Shown here: positions 15,081 to 23,033 of the stretch, piece by piece | How the letters are laid out: each line of letters starts with the position of its first letter | How positions within the stretch are numbered: the stretch's first letter is position 1 | Assembly: GCA_002477595.1 (NCBI GenBank) | Contig: DLQN01000050.1 | Location: forward strand, 28,904 to 56,698 | Reading direction: 5' to 3' | Source: Roseivirga sp. UBA7431 | GTDB lineage: Bacteria > Bacteroidota > Bacteroidia > Cytophagales > Cyclobacteriaceae | Length of the DNA stretch: 27,795 nucleotides | Notes under the pieces: model-generated | Databases searched by the model: none | Seen by the model: only the letters and a program-made list of their open reading frames with translations | What the model was told of the DNA's origin: nothing | Position numbers and translations under genes: made by a program

Positions 15081-16459
15081 TATTTAACAACTCTTACTTT
15101 GAGTGTACTGCCTTCTTGACTGATTACAACAACTCGTTCACCAGCCTCTACATACTCTCCGCGAGTATACGCATCATAGACTTCACCTTCTATTTCTATT
15201 CTACCACTGGGGCGAAGAATGGTATTTGCGGTACCTTGACGGCCCACGAAGTCTTCAGCATAAATTGTAGCGACATAGCCATCCTTCTTTTCTTGACTTG
15301 TCATCAAAGCTACTCTGCTGAATATTTTTGACTGTGTAAGCCGATAGCCAAAAAGGAAGAGCACTATAATTGAACCTAAAACACCAACGCCCACTACGGT
15401 GGCTGCCGTAGATATTTCTCCTACGGGGACATAATCGAAATTGAAATTGTCGTTACCGAGCATCATAAAGATCAAAGCACCCACCGTACAAACTATCCCC
15501 GCTATCCCTGCTAATCCAAAGCCTGGGATCACAAATACTTCTAGCGCGATTAGTGCAAAACCAATGAAGAAGGCTGCGATTTCCCAGTTTGCCGCCAATC
15601 CGTTGAGGTAATAAGGAACAAGATAAAGTACCAGTGCTATTCCTGCTGCTGCTATAGGAAAACCAACTCCAGGAGTCTGTAACTCAAAAAAGATACCTGC
15701 AGTAATGACTAAAATTAATAGTCCACTGACAAACGGGTTTAGGAAAAAGGAAATGACTTCTTCGGTACCTGATAACTCATATTTGATCAGTTCATAGTCG
15801 ACAATATTATTTTTCTCTAGTATGTCTTGAATACTGGCTACTTCTCTTTCACAATAACCATTAGCTATAGCTTCTGAGGTGGTAAAAGTGATGATTTTAC
15901 CAGATTCGGTTACTCCTTCAATCTCCACTCTATCATCCACCATGCCTTCTGCAATCAAAGGATCTCTGTTGTTTTCTTCTGCCGTTGACCGCATGATGGA
16001 TCTCATGTAGGATTGATACTTGTCAGGGGCTTGAGAACCATCAGCGCCATTCACTACAGTTGCTGCGCCTATATTGGCGCCAGGCACCATGTAAATACTA
16101 TCACAGGCAATTGAAATGAGCGCACCGGCAGATGCTGCATCATTATTAATAAAAACCCAAATCGGCTTTTCGTATTCTAGTATTTTGGTACGAATGTCGT
16201 TGGCATCGTTGACTGCTCCACCATAGGTGTCCATGTCTATAAGGATGATATCGGCATTAACTTCTGTGGCTTGGTCTAGCGCTAAGTCGACATATCGATT
16301 CATCCTTGGGTCGATGTCTCCCCTGATTTCCATTAAGAAAACCTTAAGTGTGCCTTCTTGATACTTGGATTGTTCAGAAGCCCATGCCGCGGCTGCCAAC
16401 AATAAAAAACTGCTTAGGGCAATTCCTCTGACTACGTTTCTAATTCCTTTGATCCCCAC
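15080..16459 (-). CDS. NfeD-like membrane-bound serine protease (ClpP class)
   Basis: This 459-aa long-form NfeD protein combines three parts. A signal peptide (to about residue 28) precedes a ClpP-like protease domain (about 35-215) with candidate catalytic S110 in AASAGALIS and K147 in APDKYQSY. A membrane region of about 4-5 helices (230-370) follows, and a C-terminal OB-fold NfeD domain (about 395-459: GRQGTANTILRPSGRIEIEGEVYDA) ends the protein. Long NfeD proteins work with stomatin-like partners in membrane quality control; no stomatin gene is adjacent here. The start is GTG at 16459. It is the first gene of the six-gene minus-strand operon and overlaps the PLP enzyme gene as TAATG. Confidence 0.93.
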   Translation of the reverse strand: MGIKGIRNVVRGIALSSFLLLAAAAWASEQSKYQEGTLKVFLMEIRGDIDPRMNRYVDLALDQATEVNADIILIDMDTYGGAVNDANDIRTKILEYEKPIWVFINNDAASAGALISIACDSIYMVPGANIGAATVVNGADGSQAPDKYQSYMRSIMRSTAEENNRDPLIAEGMVDDRVEIEGVTESGKIITFTTSEAIANGYCEREVASIQDILEKNNIVDYELIKYELSGTEEVISFFLNPFVSGLLILVITAGIFFELQTPGVGFPIAAAGIALVLYLVPYYLNGLAANWEIAAFFIGFALIALEVFVIPGFGLAGIAGIVCTVGALIFMMLGNDNFNFDYVPVGEISTAATVVGVGVLGSIIVLFLFGYRLTQSKIFSRVALMTSQEKKDGYVATIYAEDFVGRQGTANTILRPSGRIEIEGEVYDAYTRGEYVEAGERVVVISQEGSTLKVRVVK

Positions 16460-16477
16460 GTGAATAGCTTATTTTTG
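16448..16477 (+). promoter_or_regulatory. Promoter of DUF4905-LysM-TIGR02757 operon
   Basis: TTTG (16448-16451) and TATTTTTG (16470-16477) are separated by 18 bases, close to the Bacteroidota consensus. The implied start near 16482 gives a leader of about 18 bases before the TTG at 16500. The -33 element lies inside the first codons of the divergent NfeD gene. Confidence 0.5.
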
Positions 16478-16499
16478 TTTCAAATTACAAATAAAGGAC

Positions 16500-17279
16500 T
16501 TGTCAAAACAGTTACGACACCATTTTTCACACGGCTTTGATGCCGATATCTGGGAGGTGCTTTCTTTTGGGAATCAACTATTGATTACCATTAGAGACAG
16601 TGAAGCACTAGCGGTTCGTTTTTCACTTTTTGATTTAAATGCAGGTGACTTTCTTTGGGAAGACATCAGCTTCGAGGAATCGTGGTGGATTAGCGTTTAT
16701 CATTTTGCTGGGGATGTCATTGTTTTCCAAACCTATGACGATACACAAAATATTGAAGCCCGATCTGTCTTTGGATTTGACACTACTACGCTAGAAGCAA
16801 TATGGTCAGTAGATGATGTCAAACTGTTCAATATACAGTCTGGGTTACTTCAGTTGGCTGCAATCAGCGATCCTGTTTACCAGTTTAAGATTGATTTGAG
16901 AACGGGAGCTGAAGTCAATGAGCCAACTATTTCTTTAGAGCCTGTAGCGTTAAGTGAAACGTTTTATCCTACTCACTACGAGCCCGAAAGTCCTCATTTT
17001 GTGACGGTTGCTAAATTTCTAAAGGATAAACTATCGTTGGAGCTAGTGGGCAGTTGTGATTACCTTGAGTGGGATCAATATTTTGCCGTTGCAATTAATA
17101 CCAAGGACGCAGCAGGCTATAAATTAGATTTGTTCGTATTTAATCTAAATGGTGACTTGTTGCTTCACCAATTGCTGGAGAGTGAATTGAAAGGCTTAGC
17201 GACTGGCACGTTTTTTATAGTTAATCAAGCCCTTATATTTGTTGAGGGTAAGCGAAATTTAATTATTTATGGCTTTTAG
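16500..17279 (+). CDS. Uncharacterised protein, probable DUF4905
   Basis: This 259-aa protein has no signal peptide or membrane segment and is rich in beta strands with recurring aromatic patterns (LWEDISFEESWW, YLEWDQYF, FVFNLNGDLLLHQ), suggesting a beta-propeller-like or sandwich fold. I believe it matches DUF4905, a Bacteroidota family of unknown function, but cannot verify this here. The start is a TTG at 16500; no Met codon follows near enough to serve, and a promoter is placed just upstream. It ends 4 bases before the LysM gene and is the first of three probably cotranscribed genes. Confidence 0.75.
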   Translation: MSKQLRHHFSHGFDADIWEVLSFGNQLLITIRDSEALAVRFSLFDLNAGDFLWEDISFEESWWISVYHFAGDVIVFQTYDDTQNIEARSVFGFDTTTLEAIWSVDDVKLFNIQSGLLQLAAISDPVYQFKIDLRTGAEVNEPTISLEPVALSETFYPTHYEPESPHFVTVAKFLKDKLSLELVGSCDYLEWDQYFAVAINTKDAAGYKLDLFVFNLNGDLLLHQLLESELKGLATGTFFIVNQALIFVEGKRNLIIYGF

Positions 17280-17283
17280 GCAT

Positions 17284-18147
17284 ATGAGAAAGTACTTCGG
17301 AGTAGTAATGATGTTTTTAATGGTCACTATTACTGGTTTTGCACAAACGGATTCTCTTGGTATCGAGAAGCAAGGTGATAAGGTATTTGTGGTACACAAG
17401 GTATTGTCAAAACAGACGCTTTTCTCTTTAGCCAAACGTTATCAGACAACAGTTACAGAGATCAATCAGGCCAATCCAGCTTTAGCAAGCGGTTTGCAAG
17501 TTGGTCAGACCTTAAAGATTCCATTTGGCGGTAAAATGCCAATGAAAGAAAATGCAGCGAAGCTTACAGTAGTAAATGAAAAGCTGCATAAAGTAGCACC
17601 AGGTGAGACCCTTTTTGCTATCGCAAAGCAGTACGGTGTCAATATTTCTGATCTAAAAGCATGGAATGACTTGTCCTCTAATTCACTTTCTCTCGGTCAG
17701 GAATTAAAAATAAAAGTCAAGAGTGAGGTGGTTGCCGATGCTAAGCCTGCAGTGGCTACTGTAAAGGTGGGAATTAAAGCAGATGTCAAAGCAGTACCAA
17801 TACCGGTGCTTAAAACGGATACTGCAAAGACTCAGTTAGCCATTGCTCCTGAGCCAGAAAACTATAGAGGGACTAAACTGGTACCTTTCGAAGTTGAAGG
17901 TTTAGCTGAATTAATTGAAGAAGATGAACCATCGGCCAAATTCTTTGCATTACATAGAACAGCTAAAGTCGGTACTGTGATCAAAGTAAAGAACATGATG
18001 AACGACCTTACGGTCTACGTAAGAGTAGTAGGTGCTATGCCGAGTGTGGTAGATGAAAAGGTTATTATCAAGTTGAACCAAAAGGCTTATGATCACTTGA
18101 AGGCCATTGACAAACGATTCAGAGTTCAGCTGAGTTACTTCCAGTAA
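17284..18147 (+). CDS. Exported LysM protein with C-terminal RlpA-like DPBB domain
   Basis: This 287-aa exported protein probably binds peptidoglycan. I prefer the ATG at 17284 (MRKYFGVVMMFLMVTITGFAQ) because it gives a clean signal peptide and no overlap with the preceding gene; the ATG at 17269 would add five residues. Two LysM modules follow: VVHKVLSKQTLFSLAKRYQT to LKIPF (about 32-78) and LHKVAPGETLFAIAKQYGV to LKIKV (about 101-145). After an Ala/Val/Pro-rich linker the last 70 residues (ALHRTAKVGTVIKVKNMMND, VYVRVVGAMP, VIIKLNQKAYDHL) look like a double-psi beta-barrel of the RlpA type, without proof of lytic activity. TIGR02757 starts at the base after its stop. Confidence 0.9.
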   Translation: MRKYFGVVMMFLMVTITGFAQTDSLGIEKQGDKVFVVHKVLSKQTLFSLAKRYQTTVTEINQANPALASGLQVGQTLKIPFGGKMPMKENAAKLTVVNEKLHKVAPGETLFAIAKQYGVNISDLKAWNDLSSNSLSLGQELKIKVKSEVVADAKPAVATVKVGIKADVKAVPIPVLKTDTAKTQLAIAPEPENYRGTKLVPFEVEGLAELIEEDEPSAKFFALHRTAKVGTVIKVKNMMNDLTVYVRVVGAMPSVVDEKVIIKLNQKAYDHLKAIDKRFRVQLSYFQ

Positions 18148-18930
18148 ATGGTGCACAATGACTTTGAAGGTCTAAAAGCCTTTCTGGATGAAAAGGTAGC
18201 GTTGTATAATCAGCGATCATTTATTAGCCCAGATCCAGTGAGTATTCCTCACGCTTACACGCTCAAACAAGATATCGAAATCACAGGTTTTTGGGCGGCT
18301 ATTTTGGCTTGGGGCCAACGTGTGACCATCATTAATAAGTGCAACGAGTTGTTTGCGATGATGGATAATCAGCCCTATGATTTCATTTTGAATCATAGCG
18401 AAAATGATCTTAAACCGCTCCTAAAGTTTAAGCACCGCACATTTAATGATATTGACACGCTTTATTTCATCGCCTTTTTCAAAGACTTTTATCAAAAGCA
18501 TGATTCTCTAGAATCGGCATTTTTATCAGGCCTAAAGCCAGATGACGAACATATCGGGAATGCCTTGATTCATTTTCATGATCAGTTTTTTGCTTTACCA
18601 GATGCGCCTCAGCGTACCAAAAAACACATTGCGACACCTGTTAGGAAATCAGCTTGCAAACGGATTAATATGTTTTTACGATGGATGGTAAGAACTGACA
18701 CAAACGGAGTTGACTTTGGGATTTGGCATGGAATTAAGCCTTCTCAATTAATCTGCCCATGCGATGTTCATGTAGAGCGCGTTGCTCGAAAACTTGGCTT
18801 GGTTAAGCGAAAACAGATGGATTGGCAAACCGCACTTGAGCTAACTGAAAACTTGCGTCAATTCGATCCTGAGGATCCCGTAAAGTATGACTTCGCGCTA
18901 TTTGGTCTTGGAGTAGAGGAGAAGTTTTGA
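18148..18930 (+). CDS. TIGR02757 / DUF2400 family protein
   Basis: This 260-aa soluble protein belongs to the TIGR02757 (DUF2400) family, conserved in Bacteroidota and some other bacteria; its function is unknown to me. Recognisable segments are DPVSIPHAY near residue 27, EITGFWAAILAWGQRVTIINK (48-68), KFKHRTFNDIDTLYF (91-105), KRINMFLRWMVR near 172 and LICPCDVHVERVARKLGL near 210, then FDPEDPVKYDFALFGLG at the end. The helix-turn pattern and C-x-DVH motif suggest a DNA-glycosylase-like helical fold; that is inference. The ATG directly abuts the LysM stop (TAAATG). Confidence 0.88.
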   Translation: MVHNDFEGLKAFLDEKVALYNQRSFISPDPVSIPHAYTLKQDIEITGFWAAILAWGQRVTIINKCNELFAMMDNQPYDFILNHSENDLKPLLKFKHRTFNDIDTLYFIAFFKDFYQKHDSLESAFLSGLKPDDEHIGNALIHFHDQFFALPDAPQRTKKHIATPVRKSACKRINMFLRWMVRTDTNGVDFGIWHGIKPSQLICPCDVHVERVARKLGLVKRKQMDWQTALELTENLRQFDPEDPVKYDFALFGLGVEEKF

Positions 18931-18976
18931 ATTCTTGAAGGGTTAATGTTGAATTGTGAATGATTAATGAAGACTT

Positions 18977-18990
18977 AACTATGCATAGTT
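18977..18990. other. 14-bp perfect palindrome
   Basis: AACTATGCATAGTT is a perfect 14-base palindrome centred between 18983 and 18984, in the convergent gap between TIGR02757 and pyrE and inside repeat copy 2. It has no T run on either side, so it is not an ordinary terminator. Confidence 0.5.
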
Positions 18991-19037
18991 TGGAGCATTT
19001 AGTCAAAAAATGAATTTCACCTAATCACCTAATCACC

Positions 19038-19072
19038 GTGTCTACCAAAGTCTTGACGTAGGTAGAATCACC
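19038..19072. other. Small insert with dyad inside repeat copy 2
   Basis: GTGTCTACC (19038-19046) can pair with GGTAGA-AT-CAC (19061-19071), a 9-bp stem with a 2-base bulge and a 14-base loop. The segment 19038-19068 is bounded on both sides by CACC (19034-19037 and 19069-19072), as if inserted with a 4-base duplication. The hairpin lies just past the pyrE stop on the minus strand and could cap its mRNA. Confidence 0.4.
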
Positions 19073-19075
19073 TAA

Positions 19076-19723
19076 TTATCCCCAGTTTCCCGGATCATTT
19101 CTCCATTCTTCTAGAGAGGCAATATTAGATTCATTGATATAGCCGAGTTCTACTGCCTTTTCAAGCATGATTTTATAATTACTTAGACAATGGAGTTTAA
19201 TGCCAGCCTTTTGAAAGTTATCATCCGCCAAAGGGAATCCATAAGTGAAAATGGCAAGCATGCCCATCACTTCGAAACCTGAGGCAATAAGGGCATCGGC
19301 AGCTTTTAAAGAACTACCACCAGTAGAAATTAAGTCTTCTACAACAATCACTTTTTGGCCAGGTGTAACTTTTCCTTCTATCAAATTTTCCATTCCATGG
19401 CCTTTAGGCTTAGATCGTACATAGATAAAAGGAACACCTAATGCTTCTGCTAGCAGGGCACCTTGAGGTATTCCTGCCGTAGCAACACCGGCTACTGCTT
19501 CATAGCCTGGAAATTGAGCTTTTGCTGCTTCCGCCAAGGCCTCTTTAATAAATGTCCTTGTTGCTGGGTAAGAGAGAGAAAGCCTGTTGTCACAATAGAT
19601 TGGAGATTTCCAACCAGAGCTCCACGTAAACGGATTCTCTATGCTCAACTTAATTGCTTTGATTTGAAGTAAGTCAGAGGCTACTTTTAACGCGATTTCC
19701 TTTTCAGATAAGACTTTTTCCAT
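19076..19723 (-). CDS. pyrE: Orotate phosphoribosyltransferase
   Basis: This 215-aa enzyme converts orotate and PRPP to orotidine 5'-phosphate in pyrimidine synthesis. The PRPP-binding loop VIVVEDLISTGGS is at residues 126-138, and the family segments FTWSSGWKSPIYCDNR (32-47), VAGVATAGIPQGALLA (78-92) and RSKPKGHG (103-110) are all present. Length is typical. It is divergent from the Nudix gene across a 98-base gap with long T runs and no clear -7 element; TAAATTCG just upstream of the pyrE ATG is a one-mismatch candidate. Its 3' end touches repeat copy 2. Confidence 0.97.
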   Translation of the reverse strand: MEKVLSEKEIALKVASDLLQIKAIKLSIENPFTWSSGWKSPIYCDNRLSLSYPATRTFIKEALAEAAKAQFPGYEAVAGVATAGIPQGALLAEALGVPFIYVRSKPKGHGMENLIEGKVTPGQKVIVVEDLISTGGSSLKAADALIASGFEVMGMLAIFTYGFPLADDNFQKAGIKLHCLSNYKIMLEKAVELGYINESNIASLEEWRNDPGNWG

Positions 19724-19821
19724 AACGCGAATTTAAGATATTTTTTTTCTCAAAATGTCATGATTTTCTTTCACGTACTTAGAGATTTTTTTTTGATATT
19801 GACAAAGAATTAAGACCCTCA

Positions 19822-20505
19822 ATGAGGATTTATATAAAGGACACCCCACTCAGGATCAAGAGACCTGAACGAATAAAAGACGATAGTCTTTTTGACGAAG
19901 TTATTCAAGAGGATGACCTGTTGATCAATGAACGTAAGTTCAGAGGCAATATGCTTATTCGGAATGCCAATAGAGATACCATAAAGAGTATTCTATTCAT
20001 TCTACATAATAAAAAGATCAAAGGATTAGAATCGGTTACTGTCGTTACTCCTCATTACGATGAGTCTGTAGAGTACATCAAGAGCAAGTTTAAAATTATT
20101 AAAGCGGGTGGAGGTGTAGTCTATAAGAATGGTAAGATTCTTATGATTCATCGACTTGGCAAGTGGGACCTACCTAAAGGTAAAATTGAGGGTAAAGAGA
20201 CTTTTTCAGAAGGCGCGAAGCGTGAGGTAGAGGAGGAGTGTAATGTCAAAGTGAAAGTGTTAGACAAGGTTTGTACGACATGGCATACTTACACAACAGG
20301 AGAGAAGAGCATTCTGAAGAAGACCGTTTGGTATCAAATGGAATGTCTTGATGATAGTGCTATGAAACCTCAACTAGATGAAGGTATAGATGAAGTAAGG
20401 TGGATGAGCAAAAAGGAAGTGGATGTAGCCCAGTTCAACGCATTCAGTTCCATTCGACACGTCTATAAAAAGTTTAAGAAGCAGCTACTAGCTCACAAAT
20501 TGTAA
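19822..20505 (+). CDS. Nudix hydrolase with about 95-aa N-terminal extension
   Basis: This 227-aa protein has two parts. Residues 1 to about 92 form an extra domain (MRIYIKDTPLRIKRPE..., LLINERKFRGNMLI, HNKKIKGLESVTVVT) that I cannot name. Residues 93-220 are a Nudix domain beginning AGGGVVYKNGKILMI, with the box at 120-142 (G-x5-E-x7-REVEEECNV). The usual Gly near the end of the box is Asn, but the catalytic REVEEE glutamates are intact. The KWDLPKGKIE motif resembles diadenosine polyphosphate or RNA-cap-type Nudix enzymes; substrate unknown. It is convergent with coaD, with the two 3' ends overlapping by 13 bases. Confidence 0.87.
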   Translation: MRIYIKDTPLRIKRPERIKDDSLFDEVIQEDDLLINERKFRGNMLIRNANRDTIKSILFILHNKKIKGLESVTVVTPHYDESVEYIKSKFKIIKAGGGVVYKNGKILMIHRLGKWDLPKGKIEGKETFSEGAKREVEEECNVKVKVLDKVCTTWHTYTTGEKSILKKTVWYQMECLDDSAMKPQLDEGIDEVRWMSKKEVDVAQFNAFSSIRHVYKKFKKQLLAHKL

Positions 20506-20948
20506 GGTAAATATCTTTGCACCTCCCCACCATATCGGTGCACTTCTCTAACAATTGAAGAATTTACAGCAGCCAGCTCTGCTGATGTGATCAAGAATAC
20601 CGTTTCAAGGTGACTGTTCAAGTCACGGTTAACTTGAGATATACTATTTTCATACTCAAAGTCGGTGGTGTTTCTTAGGCCTCTAAGGATAAATGAAGCC
20701 TCTAATTTATCAGCTATCTGCGCGGTTAGTTCATTGTAAACTATTACCGATACACCTGGAACATCTTTGAAGGTTTGGTTGATCTTTTCCTCCATGTAAG
20801 CGATTTCGAAATACCGATTCGTCTTTTGGCTGTTATAACCGATGGCTATGACGATTTCATCAAATAGTTTCAGTCCCCTTAGGACGATGTCCTCGTGACC
20901 TTTTGTAAATGGATCAAATGAGCCAGGGAAAACTGCAATACGCTTCAT
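20493..20948 (-). CDS. coaD: Pantetheine-phosphate adenylyltransferase
   Basis: This 151-aa enzyme adenylylates 4'-phosphopantetheine to dephospho-CoA, the penultimate step of coenzyme A synthesis. The nucleotidyltransferase TKGH motif is at residues 15-18 in FPGSFDPFTKGHEDI. The GLRNTTDFEYEN substrate loop (about 89-100) and the SSIVREVHRYGG segment near the C-terminus are diagnostic. Length is slightly short of the usual 155-160 but all motifs are present. DUF3822 lies 22 bases upstream on the same strand. The 3' end overlaps the end of the convergent Nudix gene. Confidence 0.97.
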   Translation of the reverse strand: MKRIAVFPGSFDPFTKGHEDIVLRGLKLFDEIVIAIGYNSQKTNRYFEIAYMEEKINQTFKDVPGVSVIVYNELTAQIADKLEASFILRGLRNTTDFEYENSISQVNRDLNSHLETVFLITSAELAAVNSSIVREVHRYGGEVQRYLPYNL

Positions 20949-20970
20949 ATGGTAAATCTAAGGAATTAAA

Positions 20971-21834
20971 CTAGAGGTTCGAAAGCACATCGAAATACTC
21001 CATTCCTTCAAGTTCGTTGAAGATTGGATGTATCATTATATCAGATGGCCGTTGACCAAGTTCAATATTCTTGAAGTACTTTTTCAGAGTAGGTAGGTTC
21101 TTGTCTACTAGACTTTTGCTACCATGCAGGAGGACGGGAATTGATTGTCCCTCTTCACTGAATTGCTTTGCTGTAGATAAAATGCCGTTCACAAGACTCA
21201 TTGAATCTGAAAACTGAAACTGATTATAAATAGCTAGGCGACTGAAATTAAACCCTGCCATGAGTACCTCTTGATCATTTATGAGTACGTAGATACTACT
21301 TTGAGCCCGTTCTCTTAATTGACCTTTTAATCCCTTAAGGTAAGCGATACTCTGATGGTTAAAGTGCAGAGAAGTATTCGGATATTTTTCATTAAACCAT
21401 TCTTTGAGTGCAGCAGGGTAGGCAAAAGCGATGGCTAGTCCAAGCTCATCTAATACCTTAAACCTGTACTCATCTAGATTAGGGTCAGTAGGCTCATTCA
21501 GCTGGATGTATTGTTGTATCAGCGATTTGTCGAATACTGGATAGGGGACTAGTGAAAATTGTCTGTTTCTTCCAAAAACTTGAACCTCCCTCCAAAAACC
21601 AGCAGCCATGACCGTGTGCTCGTCATAGACGGTTTGAATATTTTCGACAAGGCTAATTTTTGAATTGAAGCCGACTTCTTCAAGAAGCAATAGACGTTTC
21701 TTCTGAATGTCAAATATGCTGATTTGACAGGATTCAGAAGAAATAAAAAACGAAAGACGATAGTGATCTATGCGATCAATATCTAGTCTTTCGTCCTTTA
21801 TAGATATTCTTGATGGCGTATTCGTTGAACGCAC
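20971..21834 (-). CDS. DUF3822 family protein
   Basis: This 287-aa soluble protein matches what I know of DUF3822, a Bacteroidota family of unknown function often encoded beside coaD. Visible features are a first half with beta-strand pattern (YRLSFFISSESCQISIFDIQKKRLLLLEEV), FSLVPYPVFDKSLIQQYIQLNE near residue 95, and a second half with YVLINDQEVLMAGFNFSRLAIYNQFQFS. The two-part plan recalls an actin/ASKHA-like fold, but no phosphate-binding motif is evident. It lies 6 bases downstream of the 191-aa membrane-anchored protein and 22 bases upstream of coaD. Confidence 0.82.
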   Translation of the reverse strand: MRSTNTPSRISIKDERLDIDRIDHYRLSFFISSESCQISIFDIQKKRLLLLEEVGFNSKISLVENIQTVYDEHTVMAAGFWREVQVFGRNRQFSLVPYPVFDKSLIQQYIQLNEPTDPNLDEYRFKVLDELGLAIAFAYPAALKEWFNEKYPNTSLHFNHQSIAYLKGLKGQLRERAQSSIYVLINDQEVLMAGFNFSRLAIYNQFQFSDSMSLVNGILSTAKQFSEEGQSIPVLLHGSKSLVDKNLPTLKKYFKNIELGQRPSDIMIHPIFNELEGMEYFDVLSNL

Positions 21835-21840
21835 CTGATC

Positions 21841-22416
21841 TTACCAGTTACCTGCTGTAGTGATATCAGTTCTTGAACCGAATCTCAATGGTCTACGCTT
21901 TTCATTCTCGTTATCGTCAGTTCTTGTTCTGTCAAATGAATAAGTATCTGCAACTTCTAGGAAATCGACATTTACACCAGATTTGATAGAATCTTTTGCG
22001 TATAGGGAGAAGTATTTTCCTTTAGAATGAGGTAGCTCAGGTAGCGTTTTAAAGTCAAAACCGTTGGAGAAAAGCGAATCTCTAACAGGAACAACTTCTA
22101 AAGTGTCATAAACAAATGTCGATTGTTCAGCACCATAGTCGAGCATTTTGATTACTTCAGTTCTTTCAATAACGTAGATGTTACCAGAGTCAGCATAAGA
22201 GATTAATTTCTCCCAAGTGTCTGCATAATCACCGTAAGTACTTAGATAAGCGATTTGGACATCTCGAATAAGTTCAAGTCGCGCTTTTACAATATTTTCA
22301 ACTCTTTCTATTTCCTTTCCTTTTTCAATGGTACCATTAATACCATCATATAAGAAATAAGCCACTACAACGGCTAGGACAAAGAAAACACCAGTAAGAA
22401 TTTTAGTAAGGTTCAT
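21841..22416 (-). CDS. Membrane-anchored protein of unknown function
   Basis: I do not recognise this 191-aa protein. A single N-terminal transmembrane segment (LTKILTGVFFVLAVVVAYFLYDGI, split here by a few polar residues) is followed by an amphipathic, probably coiled helix (GTIEKGKEIERVENIVKARL) and then RDVQIAYLSTYGDYADTWEKLISY. The helix-then-globular plan after an N-terminal anchor is reminiscent of pseudopilins, but no prepilin cleavage site is evident, so this is a structural analogy only. The C-terminal 30 residues are charged and Arg/Asn rich. It heads the probable operon with DUF3822 and coaD. Confidence 0.8.
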   Translation of the reverse strand: MNLTKILTGVFFVLAVVVAYFLYDGINGTIEKGKEIERVENIVKARLELIRDVQIAYLSTYGDYADTWEKLISYADSGNIYVIERTEVIKMLDYGAEQSTFVYDTLEVVPVRDSLFSNGFDFKTLPELPHSKGKYFSLYAKDSIKSGVNVDFLEVADTYSFDRTRTDDNENEKRRPLRFGSRTDITTAGNW

Positions 22417-22492
22417 TTTAAAGTCGATTTTCGCTAAATTAACTAATTATTTAGGTAATGCATAATAAATGAAAACGCTAGTTTATGGATAA

Positions 22493-22984
22493 TTAATGAA
22501 ATTTGAAATAACCTTTTCGATTAATCATCTCATTGATCGAGCTGGAGTTTTGTAATACGTAGTGCAAGTTTTCCATTTCTTGTGTCCGAAGCATTTCTAG
22601 ATTATGGTATCCAATCTTTGTAAGTATTTGATTTTCAGTAGTCATTTCAGGATCAGAGCCTAGTTTCAGCTCGCCTGAAATGGAATTTACCAAAAAGAAA
22701 AGCTCAATTCCATGGAGCGGACGATCGAGGTATTCATGAACAAATAAGAAATCTTTTATTTCAATGGTCAATCCTGTCTCTTCCTTGAACTCTCTGATCA
22801 GTGCTTCTTCGGCACTTTCGCCATATTCCATTCCACCACCGGGTGGTGCCCACAGTGAACCAGTTTTGCCCAATGATTTGTGATGCACTAAAAGTAACTT
22901 ATCCTCCTTAATACAAATTCCGCAAACCCGAACTCTCAGTTTTTGTCCGTAAGCTTCGGATATCTTAGCATCTATCTGGGTCAT
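22493..22984 (-). CDS. Nudix hydrolase
   Basis: This 163-aa protein is a compact Nudix hydrolase. The box (G-x5-E-x7-REF-x-EE-x-GL) covers residues 50-72, preceded by LWAPPGGGMEYGE, a form common in NTP or sugar-nucleotide pyrophosphatases (MutT/CDP-glucose-type). The C-terminus has a family-variable segment (ELKLGSDPEMTTENQILTKIGY) that probably shapes the substrate pocket. The substrate is unknown. It is divergent from the PaaI-type thioesterase gene across a 49-base gap. About 76 bases separate it from the downstream membrane-anchored gene, so cotranscription is uncertain. Confidence 0.9.
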   Translation of the reverse strand: MTQIDAKISEAYGQKLRVRVCGICIKEDKLLLVHHKSLGKTGSLWAPPGGGMEYGESAEEALIREFKEETGLTIEIKDFLFVHEYLDRPLHGIELFFLVNSISGELKLGSDPEMTTENQILTKIGYHNLEMLRTQEMENLHYVLQNSSSINEMINRKGYFKFH

Positions 22985-23010
22985 CTGTAGTGGTGATTAA
23001 GACTAGTGGA

Positions 23011-23018
23011 TATATTTG
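23011..23018 (+). promoter_or_regulatory. Candidate -7 element of thioesterase-helicase operon
   Basis: TATATTTG matches TAnnTTTG exactly and ends 15 bases before the ATG at 23034, implying a leader of about 10 bases. No exact TTTG -33 element is present; TCTG at 22984-22987 is the nearest match, 23 bases upstream. Confidence 0.4.
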
Positions 23019-23033
23019 CACAAATTGTAGGCT

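Larger units (their letters stand above)
18942..19076. repeat. Composite intergenic repeat, copy 2 (interrupted)
   Basis: An AATG-rich tract at about 18942-18968 is followed by a 14-base perfect palindrome (18977-18990), then the 31-base block 19007-19037 identical to 6515-6545. The octamers CACCTAAT lie at 19018-19025 and 19026-19033. A third unit is split after CACC by 31 bases (19038-19068) and resumes as CACCTAAT at 19069-19076, where its last base is the first base of the pyrE stop codon complement. The region separates convergent TIGR02757 and pyrE. Confidence 0.7.

Noticed and set aside
20518..20542. TGCACC/GGTGCA inverted repeat at the convergent Nudix/coaD ends as a terminator
   Set aside because: The 13-base loop is long, there is no T run on either strand, and it lies within coaD coding sequence.
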